This document shows, in pieces, positions 17,720 through 25,218 of a stretch of 64,000 bases of DNA. A model generated the notes under the pieces. It searched no databases and was not told where the DNA came from. It saw only the letters and a program-made list of their open reading frames with translations. Position numbers and translations under genes: made by a program. Within the stretch, counting starts at the first letter, position 1, and the number at the start of each line of letters is the position of its first letter. Source of the stretch: Psychrosphaera sp. F3M07 (GTDB taxonomy: Bacteria > Pseudomonadota > Gammaproteobacteria > Enterobacterales > Alteromonadaceae); the NCBI RefSeq assembly GCF_018860345.1, contig NZ_JAHKPJ010000012.1, forward strand, positions 124,001-188,000, in the 5' to 3' direction.

Positions 17720-18742
17720 TTATATACCTTGCCATACATCTTCTATATCACCTCTAGTTACAAGTACCTGATCAACTTTCTCAAGGTTATGTAACATTGC
17801 TTGTTTATTCGCTTTTAAATACTCGTATAGCGCACTGTTATAAAAATGCTCATCAAAGTGATTTTTATTATTTGATTTATATACACTTTGTATTCCAACT
17901 TTTATATTTTGTTTGATGACTCTACGTTTAAACCAGTAGAAGTCATTGTCTTTATCCAGCTCGTGCCAAAATAAACGGTGAGTTTCACTCATACCTAACA
18001 TGCTTAAACCTATTGAGTTTTTAGCGTTTTGTTTTGAGATTACCTCACACACTTGCATTGATTCGCTTGTGTTTTTGCGGTGAGATTCCCCCTCTAGGTC
18101 TAAAAACGAAAAGCTTTTTTTCAATAAGGTGTAATTAGGCACGTTATTGGTAAATACAAATTCGATTGTCGTTTTATCTGATTGAGTTTCAGCAATTTGT
18201 TTTAACATAACATTAGGGAGTAATGCATCGAGAAAATTAAACTCACGATACATATAAACTTCATTTAAAAAACACTTAAAATTAAAACTATAGCCGTGAT
18301 TAACGTATTCTTTATACATTGAATAAACAGCACGTTTTATATTTCTAAAAATTAATACACACTTTTTTCTTTCAGGAAATAATAAATTCAAACGTCGCAA
18401 TTTTTCATAGGCATCAAGTTCGTTCGTTAACCCTTTCATTGCAATATTCTCACTTGAAACAAAATAATCAAGTTGCTGTTGTTCAGCTAACACTAACTGT
18501 GAACCAACATAATCTTGGTACTGTTGAAACATTTCGTTAAAGTGGAATCGATTTTGATAACGTAAACCGACGTTGAGCAGTTTGCTTTCTAATTCAGATT
18601 TATACCAAGATTTATGATCCGCGTTTGGTCGAAAACCACTGTATATAAGTTGTTCTGACAATTCATATTTAGATGCACAATGCTGAATTGAGGTTGAATA
18701 TGATTTAGGATTCCCTAAATGCACAACTATAGAAGTGGCCAT
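17720..18742 (-). CDS. Sulfotransferase-like protein
   Basis: 340 residues. The N-terminus IVVHLGNPKSYSTSIQHCA resembles the 5'-phosphosulfate-binding loop (P-loop-like GxxKSxSTS) of PAPS-dependent sulfotransferases. KCVLIFRNIKRAVYSMYKEYV resembles the 3'-phosphate loop with Arg and Ser, and the long helical remainder is usual. If correct, the enzyme would move sulfate from PAPS to a hydroxyl of the glycan. No PAPS synthesis genes are nearby. Its start overlaps the end of the GNAT-like gene by 16 bp, so it is firmly in the island operon. The family call rests on these loops only. Confidence 0.6.
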   Translation of the reverse strand: MATSIVVHLGNPKSYSTSIQHCASKYELSEQLIYSGFRPNADHKSWYKSELESKLLNVGLRYQNRFHFNEMFQQYQDYVGSQLVLAEQQQLDYFVSSENIAMKGLTNELDAYEKLRRLNLLFPERKKCVLIFRNIKRAVYSMYKEYVNHGYSFNFKCFLNEVYMYREFNFLDALLPNVMLKQIAETQSDKTTIEFVFTNNVPNYTLLKKSFSFLDLEGESHRKNTSESMQVCEVISKQNAKNSIGLSMLGMSETHRLFWHELDKDNDFYWFKRRVIKQNIKVGIQSVYKSNNKNHFDEHFYNSALYEYLKANKQAMLHNLEKVDQVLVTRGDIEDVWQGI

Positions 18743-19692
18743 TTATCCTCCATTAACTCATTTAGCCGATTGGTAGATACGTTTTTTTGTAACCGGTTAG
18801 TCACAACAAACTTTATTCGACGAAAATGGACTGGAGCCGCCCCCATACCGAGCTTAAAGCGCGCTAGACTATCATTTTCACTAATACCTCCACCTAATGA
18901 TAAATAGCCGCTTGACTGAGAAGATAAATAGTTATACAAAAAATAGATAATAGCTCGACTGTAATCATAGACGCCTGGATCATGTGCCATAAAGGTGTAA
19001 TCAAACCCACCACTAACACGGCTAACAACACAACCAGCAACCACTCTACTCTGATGTTTCAATAGAAATAGTTGCCAATTTTCATCTGTAAATAGCTGAT
19101 GCCATTGCTGTTCAGAGAACTGATAAGACTCCGAAAATGCACTCCTTTTCGAGGTTTGACTATAGAGTTTACAAAATGCTGCTATATCGGCTACGTTTTT
19201 TGTATTTATTAATTCAAACTGGCCTTGGTATCGAATGATTTTTTTTATCCGAGAGCGAGAGTCACGCTTTAGGCTAGAAAGCCAGCTATCTAGGTCTAGA
19301 CCAAGCTCCATTTGATAATTTGTCCGGCTTTCCTGTTTAATATATCCGAATGATGTTGCCAATATAGGTCTGTTAGCATTAATACCATCGACTACCTTTC
19401 GAGTTTGAATAAACCCTCCAGCTAACGCAGAGTATTTCTGGCATAACTGCTCCGTATCTGCAACCTCATCATATTGAGTTGCTCCCGATAAACAAATTGG
19501 CGTAAAACAGACCAAAGATTTTGGTTTGTATAGAGGTGCAACGCTATCTCTTAAATAAAGAGGATAACTTGTTTCGTCTAAAGTATTAAACAGCTGTGCT
19601 GGCTTAGGTGCGAGCCCTTGACTAAAATTAATAAATGCTTTAGTTGCGAATCCACTCACGAAATTATCCATTAAGTATGAAAAACTAACCAT
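18727..19692 (-). CDS. GNAT/FemAB-like N-acyltransferase
   Basis: 321 residues. The C-terminal half has a FemAB/GNAT pattern: SRSRIKKIIRYQGQFEL (near 145), FCKLYSQTSKRSAFSESYQFS, WQLFLLKHQSRVVAGCVV and DYTFMAHDPGVYDYSRAIIYFLYNYLSSQ followed by LSLGGGISENDSLARFKLGMGA. Such proteins transfer acyl or aminoacyl groups to amino sugars. It is a reasonable partner for the amino-deoxysugar made by the DegT enzyme, attaching an acyl group that the dioxygenases and methyltransferases could then modify (inference). It overlaps neighbours at both ends (22 bp and 16 bp). Confidence 0.7.
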   Translation of the reverse strand: MVSFSYLMDNFVSGFATKAFINFSQGLAPKPAQLFNTLDETSYPLYLRDSVAPLYKPKSLVCFTPICLSGATQYDEVADTEQLCQKYSALAGGFIQTRKVVDGINANRPILATSFGYIKQESRTNYQMELGLDLDSWLSSLKRDSRSRIKKIIRYQGQFELINTKNVADIAAFCKLYSQTSKRSAFSESYQFSEQQWHQLFTDENWQLFLLKHQSRVVAGCVVSRVSGGFDYTFMAHDPGVYDYSRAIIYFLYNYLSSQSSGYLSLGGGISENDSLARFKLGMGAAPVHFRRIKFVVTNRLQKNVSTNRLNELMEDKWPLL

Positions 19693-20294
19693 TCACTGCC
19701 GTCCGCAAATGCATGTTTGACTATTCCCATATGCATATTATTTAGGCGACGTTTTATCCAAGTTGGCAGTAACAAGTAGTTTTCCTGTTCAGTTTGAAAC
19801 CGATAGCCATTTTTAACAGCGATATCAGGTTTAAATCCCAATATAATAACTGCAATCCCAACATCCATTTTTTCCATATTCCGTTCAAGTGTTGTCAATT
19901 CTGTCAGTGAAAGGGATGCTAACCAATCGTAATGGATAATAAGGCAATCGGAATCAAGGCAATCTAGCTCTAGTAGCTCAGTACCTATAGTAAAGTGTTC
20001 TAACTCGTAATGGCTTAAGATCTTTTTAGCCATAACATAATGTTTAGGCCTAGTTTCAATACCACGCCAATTTTGAGCCTTCAGAGAATGTAAATATTCA
20101 TGCCCATAAGGAAAATAGCTAGAACCTAATTCAAGTATATTTAAAGCCCGATTTGTAGTTGTTTGAAAATCAACACTAAATTGTGCAGCGTAAGTAAAAT
20201 AATCTTTTATTTTTTTATCTGGCCTAATACCAGCTTCTACAGCAAAGTCTAAAATAGTTAATAATTCAGGTTGATATCCTGCTGGAATTTTCAT
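19671..20294 (-). CDS. SAM-methyltransferase-fold protein, small
   Basis: 207 residues. LNILELGSSYFPYGHEYLHSL resembles motif I of class I methyltransferases, followed by WRGIETRPKHYVMAKKIL in the position of the acidic ribose-binding loop. Later motifs are weak (CLIIHYDWLASLSL, VGIAVIILGF), so it may be a diverged or non-catalytic member. It overlaps the upstream dioxygenase gene by 4 bp and the acyltransferase by 22 bp. I cannot name a substrate. Confidence 0.55.
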   Translation of the reverse strand: MKIPAGYQPELLTILDFAVEAGIRPDKKIKDYFTYAAQFSVDFQTTTNRALNILELGSSYFPYGHEYLHSLKAQNWRGIETRPKHYVMAKKILSHYELEHFTIGTELLELDCLDSDCLIIHYDWLASLSLTELTTLERNMEKMDVGIAVIILGFKPDIAVKNGYRFQTEQENYLLLPTWIKRRLNNMHMGIVKHAFADGSEWLVFHT

Positions 20295-21106
20295 AAATTT
20301 TCTTCTTCAGCTTGATAGATCATCTTGCCGTTAACTCTTCCTAAAGCCTCTAATTTGTAAGCTCTCGTATTTGATGTTTTAGTTGAATCTAATTCATAAG
20401 TAGGATAGATAATCCTCATAAACCCAGTTTGCTGGCCAGAGATTTGAATGTTCTTTACTTGGTGGATATTGCCATAACGCCATAAAACTAAATCTCCTCG
20501 CATTATACCAAGCGCTGCGAGGTTAGTTTCTTCTCCTTGATTATTCTCTAATACAAAGCCACCACCATCATAATCCGTTTCATGTTCAGATAAAAACAAA
20601 GTTGCTTGTATTCTACTAGGGTCAAATTCATGACTCCCCCCAGCATCTTTTCGCTCTTGCTCGATAAAGTCACCATGAGGGTAAACGATTTGTTCCGGCG
20701 AGACATGGTTGCAAACTCGATATTGCAAGTTATGACCCTCAATACCAAAAAGTCCATGATAATTTGGTAACCCTTCCACAATATTTCTGATTTGCTGTAT
20801 TTCTAAAGCAAGTTCATGAGTTTGCTGACAGAGAGGTTCATTCCATAAAAAGCAGCAATAAGTTCGATCTAATTTTGATGGTTTTTTATAAAAGTAATTA
20901 GGGCTACCTACTTTCACCGACCTGTTTGGAATAAAGTCGTAAAAACTTTGATCAATAGCAGTGTTTAACCAAAATGACCTAAGCTTATTAACAGTATTTT
21001 CAGTTATAAAGTTTTTTAATACAAAATAGCCAGGGCCAGAACTATGGTATATATCGTGACGAATAGACTTAATATTCAAATTAGAGTTTAAAATTGAATT
21101 TATCAT
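20291..21106 (-). CDS. 2-oxoglutarate/Fe(II)-dependent dioxygenase
   Basis: 271 residues. The facial triad is H144-G-D146 in VYPHGDFIEQ and H215 in YGNIHQVKNI, with R231 in GFMRIIYP as the 2-oxoglutarate anchor. TLFLSEHETDYDGGGFVLEN is the typical prolyl-hydroxylase-like strand pair before the distal His. It is distinct from the two PhyH proteins of the island. The probable role is hydroxylation of a glycan acyl or amino-acid substituent. It overlaps genes on both sides by 4 bp. Confidence 0.82.
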   Translation of the reverse strand: MINSILNSNLNIKSIRHDIYHSSGPGYFVLKNFITENTVNKLRSFWLNTAIDQSFYDFIPNRSVKVGSPNYFYKKPSKLDRTYCCFLWNEPLCQQTHELALEIQQIRNIVEGLPNYHGLFGIEGHNLQYRVCNHVSPEQIVYPHGDFIEQERKDAGGSHEFDPSRIQATLFLSEHETDYDGGGFVLENNQGEETNLAALGIMRGDLVLWRYGNIHQVKNIQISGQQTGFMRIIYPTYELDSTKTSNTRAYKLEALGRVNGKMIYQAEEENL

Positions 21107-21843
21107 CTTTTCACCACTAAACCTTGACCACTAGGTAATTCTAAAACAAATTGACCTCGTTCCTCGAACCATTTATCTTCGTTTTCTTTTTGTGCTTTAA
21201 ACTCATAAAAGCCATAATCATCTAGAATAACCACTGCACCAATAGGCATTTTGGGCCACAAAATCTCTAGAGCTCCAGTTTCAGCTAAATATGAATTCAT
21301 GTCTAAATGCAAAAAAATTACTCTCTCAGGAACAGTAACATCGAAGATATCTGGTACTACGCCTTTACAGATATTTACATTTTGATAATTTGAAAAACGC
21401 TCTTGTACAAATTCATATAACTGTGGCTTATTATGTTCAGCTTTATCTATTGGTGAGCCGTCACTGTACTTCTCGCAGATTCCTTCAAAGGTATCAAATA
21501 ACCAAAACTTTTTATTTAATGAGTCAATGTCAAAGTATCTACATAAAAAATCAGATTTAAATCCACGAAATACACCACATTCTACTAAATCGCCTTGTAA
21601 ATGCATTACTGACTTTACTGCCCAAACTAATGTATGAATTCGCCATGCCATTCCCTGATATATAGGAGCTTTCGCAATTTCTTTAAAAACACGAGTAAAT
21701 TTTTCATCGTCAAAAAAACCCATTGCCCGGTCCGCTACAAACAATTTATCTCCGATAAAATGTCGAGAATAATTTTCCTTCAAAATATCTGTAGCTAGAT
21801 TTAATAAGTTATTTTTTTCTAAATTTGTAGATGAAAACAGCAT
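21103..21843 (-). CDS. TylF/MycF-type methyltransferase, copy 3
   Basis: 246 residues. LQGDLVECGVFRGFKSDFLCRYF (SAM loop), FWLFDTFEGICEKYSDGSP, VNICKGVVPDIFD, RVIFLHLDMNSYLAETGALEILW (metal site) and VVILDDYGFYEFKAQKE are the complete motif set. It ends with SGQGLVVKR, usual for the family. Placement is immediately upstream of the dioxygenase (4-bp overlap) and 17 bp after the second PhyH gene. Confidence 0.87.
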   Translation of the reverse strand: MLFSSTNLEKNNLLNLATDILKENYSRHFIGDKLFVADRAMGFFDDEKFTRVFKEIAKAPIYQGMAWRIHTLVWAVKSVMHLQGDLVECGVFRGFKSDFLCRYFDIDSLNKKFWLFDTFEGICEKYSDGSPIDKAEHNKPQLYEFVQERFSNYQNVNICKGVVPDIFDVTVPERVIFLHLDMNSYLAETGALEILWPKMPIGAVVILDDYGFYEFKAQKENEDKWFEERGQFVLELPSGQGLVVKR

Positions 21844-21860
21844 AATTATTTTTACCTTAA

Positions 21861-22631
21861 TTAACCTTGAGAGCGTTTATAAAACCTATTTTCATCCGTT
21901 TGATAAAACTCTTCTAAAGATACAGGCACCATCGCGTTATACCCTAAGACTTGAGCTAACTGTGGTGTTAATGTTTTCCCAAAATCAATGCCAAGTGCCC
22001 TTGGATAGTCCAATTGTTGCTTGATGTAAGGTTTTGAAAAAAATGGGGTAATAATGTATCGATCGGTTTCCGTTAAGTTTTTACCCGCAGCATGCCACAT
22101 ATTCCCATCAAAAAAGATCACATCCCCTTTCTTGCCAGTAGCACGGATCGCATTGTCAAAAAACTCTTTTTCTTCTGGTTTATTTGGAGAGTTTTGGGAA
22201 CCTTCTAACATCCAAGTTGCACCATTCTCTTCAGTAGAATCACTCAATAAGATTATTGCATTTAACCACAACTTATTTGAACCAGAAAAACTACGAATGT
22301 CTCGATGGATGTTTTGGGTATAAGTTTTATTTACTTTTGTAATTCGACTAACGCCCATCGTATTCAAAATATATGCGCCATTAAAATACTCTGTTAGAAA
22401 TTTCCCAAGTATTGGGTTTTCTAATAGTGTTAACATTTTCCTGCAAATTACAAAACTATGGTGAGTCGCATTTTCAACTAAATGTGCAATGCCTTTTTGT
22501 TTTTGAATATTCACAAAATGGTGTTCATTAGTTAAATATTCATCCAAAATTTCATCGACCAATTGAGTAGAAAAAACATCGTCAAACTTTACCCACCCTC
22601 TATGAGTTAAGGTATCCAAGTAATTAGTCAT
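21861..22631 (-). CDS. Phytanoyl-CoA dioxygenase (PhyH) family oxygenase, copy 2
   Basis: 256 residues. Its Fe(II) site is H109-R-D111 in NIHRDIRSFSG with distal H180 in GNMWHAAGKN and R191 as the 2-oxoglutarate ligand. ENGATWMLEGSQN is the expected intervening strand. It overlaps the GT41 gene by 8 bp and is the second gene of the minus-strand island. A hydroxylase of a sugar or acyl substrate is inferred. It is diverged from copy 1, so a different position or substrate is likely. Confidence 0.85.
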   Translation of the reverse strand: MTNYLDTLTHRGWVKFDDVFSTQLVDEILDEYLTNEHHFVNIQKQKGIAHLVENATHHSFVICRKMLTLLENPILGKFLTEYFNGAYILNTMGVSRITKVNKTYTQNIHRDIRSFSGSNKLWLNAIILLSDSTEENGATWMLEGSQNSPNKPEEKEFFDNAIRATGKKGDVIFFDGNMWHAAGKNLTETDRYIITPFFSKPYIKQQLDYPRALGIDFGKTLTPQLAQVLGYNAMVPVSLEEFYQTDENRFYKRSQG

Positions 22632-24480
22632 TATTCGCCTCTAAAATATACTGATAAATACCATCAGATAATTCTGTGCTCAGACTGCTATGCTCAGCTG
22701 TGTTAAATTTCTCATTTAAACACGCACCTTTCATATTAAGAATTTCATCTTTTAGCATAGCTTCATCATTCACCCAACTTGTAGCCTTGTCAACAAGCGT
22801 ATCCACTGAGCTACATAGACCAGATAGATAATCCAAACTACCCCAAATATCCATATCGGTAAGACCACAAACATCACTCTTATCTAGAATAAATAGTTTA
22901 GGTTTATTTAAACGAACCAGATCAACATTACTATTAGTTCCACCAAAAGGAAAAGTTGCGATCGCAAAGTCACAGTCATTCAAAACGCTCATGTAGCGGT
23001 TATAACTTAAAAATGGATGTATTTCAGAATTTGGTAAAAATCGTCTGAGTAAAGAACTAGCAGAAAAGAATTCGATGTCTTGTTTAGGATGAGCCATAAA
23101 AAAGTGAAATTTAACACTTTTATTAGAATTTTCGGTAATTTTTGTACAAGCAGCTATCACTTCATGAGATATCTTTTGGATGACGCCATTAACAACTATA
23201 TTCACTATTTCTTTATTGATATGAGTGGGGGTTAAATTAATTGGTGTTTCTTTCCTAAATAAGCCTTTTCGTTTACCAGGCATCCACTTTTCAGAAATAA
23301 TAGATTCCATAACTTTTTCACTTATTCCGATATCCAAGCAATGAAAATAATCTATGTTAGGGATGAAAGTACTTGCGGGATGACCGGCAGAAGCTATTTG
23401 AATTGGTGCTAAGCGTAACGTCGCAATCAAAGGAACATAAATAGTCATGCCAACTGAAGGATAAAAGACAACATCTGGTTTTACTTTCAGAATTTTCTTT
23501 ACCATCGAATTTAAGTCTAGCTTTTCAGCTTCAGGAATTACGATAACATCATCAAAATCTTCCTGACCTAGACTATCAAATTGACTATCGATTCCCATTC
23601 CAACAACGTGAAATTTTTCACGTAAGACGGCGATTCTTGGATGGTGCCCTCGATACATAGCATGGTTGTAATGATAAAACTCGTGGAAAACTAAAATAGT
23701 TGGTTTATTGGTGTCTGGCCTAGCTTTAACATCATTTTTTATTCGCTTTTTAAGACCAGGTGTAAGATATTCCTGCATAAAACTTTCAAAGCAACGCACT
23801 ATCCACTTTTTTATTTCATACTTTTCAGGATGAGCCAGGTTACTGCAATTAAAAAATGTAGCGATAAGTGGTGATAAATTTTCAGGATCTTTTGTATGAA
23901 CTATAGGTGCGTGTTTAGCACCTTCAATTAACTGTCCAATATTACGTTGGCACCGATTGCTCATTTGAATACTAATTGAACGTATTTGTCCTGAAAATGA
24001 TAACACTGTCAGGTCGGGAATATGTTTAAATAATTGTGCCCATGGCACATCAATAGCAGTTTCTACAGTGATAACGAACAACAAACGACGTAATTGCTCG
24101 GGTGTATAATCAGTTTTATTAATTAATGCCAAATTAGTTAAAATATGATCTGTAGAATGGTATGAACTCGCTGTAAATAAGTTGTTTATGAATGACTTTT
24201 GTAAACAGATAAATGCATAAGTTTCCTTGCTAGGGGTATAACTCCAATCAGAAAACCAAGTGGTAATTAACGTCGCTAATTTTTCTATAACCTGATAGCT
24301 TTCTAACACCTTTTGTTCTTTAGTTAACGCTCGATTAAATGGTGCAGCAGTAAGTTCGACTTTATCTTCTGTATAAACCGTCGTTAAATAAATAAGAATC
24401 CTCTCAGCTTCAGCAAAGTTTTTAGCGACGATAGCGTATTCTAATTCTTGGATGGTCATTGTACTGTTGTCAGCTTTCAC
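22624..24480 (-). CDS. HMW1C-like (GT41) glycosyltransferase, probable flagellin glycosyltransferase
   Basis: 618 residues, close to the 620 of Haemophilus HMW1C. The N-terminal 240 residues are helical. The C-terminal GT-B part shows PDVVFYPSVGMTIYVPLI, LRLAPIQIASAGHPAST and FAIATFPFGGTNSNVDLVRL followed by TDMDIWGSLDYLSGL. These match the order of HMW1C signatures (YPSVGM, LAPIQ..GHPA, PFGNTNG). HMW1C enzymes are cytoplasmic UDP-hexose:Asn transferases; GT41 also includes O-GlcNAc transferases. Directly downstream of fliS and heading the modification operon, it is the best candidate for attaching the first sugar to flagellin. It starts at GTG 24480 (GGAAAAA upstream); an ATG 7 codons later is an alternative. 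The fliS terminator lies immediately upstream, so read-through or a hidden promoter is needed. Confidence 0.83.
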   Translation of the reverse strand: MKADNSTMTIQELEYAIVAKNFAEAERILIYLTTVYTEDKVELTAAPFNRALTKEQKVLESYQVIEKLATLITTWFSDWSYTPSKETYAFICLQKSFINNLFTASSYHSTDHILTNLALINKTDYTPEQLRRLLFVITVETAIDVPWAQLFKHIPDLTVLSFSGQIRSISIQMSNRCQRNIGQLIEGAKHAPIVHTKDPENLSPLIATFFNCSNLAHPEKYEIKKWIVRCFESFMQEYLTPGLKKRIKNDVKARPDTNKPTILVFHEFYHYNHAMYRGHHPRIAVLREKFHVVGMGIDSQFDSLGQEDFDDVIVIPEAEKLDLNSMVKKILKVKPDVVFYPSVGMTIYVPLIATLRLAPIQIASAGHPASTFIPNIDYFHCLDIGISEKVMESIISEKWMPGKRKGLFRKETPINLTPTHINKEIVNIVVNGVIQKISHEVIAACTKITENSNKSVKFHFFMAHPKQDIEFFSASSLLRRFLPNSEIHPFLSYNRYMSVLNDCDFAIATFPFGGTNSNVDLVRLNKPKLFILDKSDVCGLTDMDIWGSLDYLSGLCSSVDTLVDKATSWVNDEAMLKDEILNMKGACLNEKFNTAEHSSLSTELSDGIYQYILEANND

Positions 24481-24493
24481 TATAATTTTTCCA

Positions 24494-24520
24494 TAAAAAA
24501 ACAGGCTTATGCCTGCTTTT
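24494..24520 (-). terminator. Terminator between fliS and the GT41 gene
   Basis: On the minus strand GCAGGC-ATAA-GCCTGTTTTTTT, a stem and seven T, is located 30 bp past the fliS stop. The T-run ends about 13 bp before the GTG of the glycosyltransferase gene. It separates the flaG-fliD-fliT-fliS unit from the island, unless it leaks. Confidence 0.75.
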
Positions 24521-24549
24521 ATACAATAGTTATACCAAGAGTAAAGTTA

Positions 24550-24924
24550 TTATTGATCTGAGATTTGATCCCAACCATCTTTAATTGTTTTTATTAAATC
24601 TACGACTTCATCTACTTTTTTATAGTCTTTTTCAATATTAGCTTGTACTAATTGAAGTTGCATATAGTCATAAAGTGCATTTAAGTTTTGAGATATTTCT
24701 CCACCTTTTTCCATATCTAATGCACAATTTAAAGCTAAGATAATATCAATCGCGTTGGATAAAGTATCATGGTATCCACCGGTTTGATTCTCCATCATGG
24801 CCGAAACTTTTATCAGACGATCAATGGCACCTGCCATGAGCAGTTGGATTACTTTATGTGGTGATGCATCGGTCAACTGTGTTTGCGCATTCATGTGGGT
24901 ATACATTTTAATCGCACTACGCAT
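24550..24924 (-). CDS. fliS: Flagellin export chaperone FliS
   Basis: 124 residues, the usual FliS length. The family N-terminus (AIKMYTHMNAQTQLTDASPHKVIQLLMAGAIDRL) and helix with CALDMEKGGEISQNLNALYDYMQLQL are clear. FliS binds the disordered flagellin C-terminus in the cytoplasm and prevents premature polymerisation; here it would have to serve up to six flagellins. The ATG at 24924 has AAGGT upstream. It is the last gene of flaG-fliD-fliT-fliS. Confidence 0.96.
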   Translation of the reverse strand: MRSAIKMYTHMNAQTQLTDASPHKVIQLLMAGAIDRLIKVSAMMENQTGGYHDTLSNAIDIILALNCALDMEKGGEISQNLNALYDYMQLQLVQANIEKDYKKVDEVVDLIKTIKDGWDQISDQ

Positions 24925-24936
24925 AAATAATTTACC

Positions 24937-25218
24937 TTAATAAGAGGTCAGATATTTCTGAATTTTTTTACCGTTTGATTTTATATCGGCCAATTCTCTT
25001 TTAACTTTTGCTTTTAATTCAATTATTTTTTCTTGCCAATTTTGTTGGCGTTGCATGCATGTATTTATTAATGCTTTTTTAGTATTTTGATCCGTTTCTT
25101 GCTCAATTAACTGTTTGCATTTTTTATCGAACGATTCTAATACCTGTTGTAATTCCTCAACGTCACCAGTAGATATCGCTGTGTTAAAGGTTTTTTCTAA
25201 ATCACTAAATTCAGTCAT
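24937..25218 (-). CDS. fliT: FliT/FlaI-like flagellar chaperone
   Basis: 93 residues, almost entirely helical and charged, with predicted coiled coil (KKALINTCMQRQQNWQEKIIELKAKVKREL). Position between fliD and fliS and size match FliT of enterobacteria and FlaI of Vibrio, which bind the FliD cap protein. Sequence alone is too short and diverged to prove the family. The start codon overlaps the fliD stop (TAATG), indicating coupling. Confidence 0.65.
   Translation of the reverse strand: MTEFSDLEKTFNTAISTGDVEELQQVLESFDKKCKQLIEQETDQNTKKALINTCMQRQQNWQEKIIELKAKVKRELADIKSNGKKIQKYLTSY

Noticed and set aside
12695-24480. The island as an O-antigen or capsule locus rather than flagellin modification
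   Set aside because: It has no flippase, polymerase, chain-length or transport genes, and it is bounded by flagellin genes and fliS/fliD. An LPS role is not excluded by sequence.
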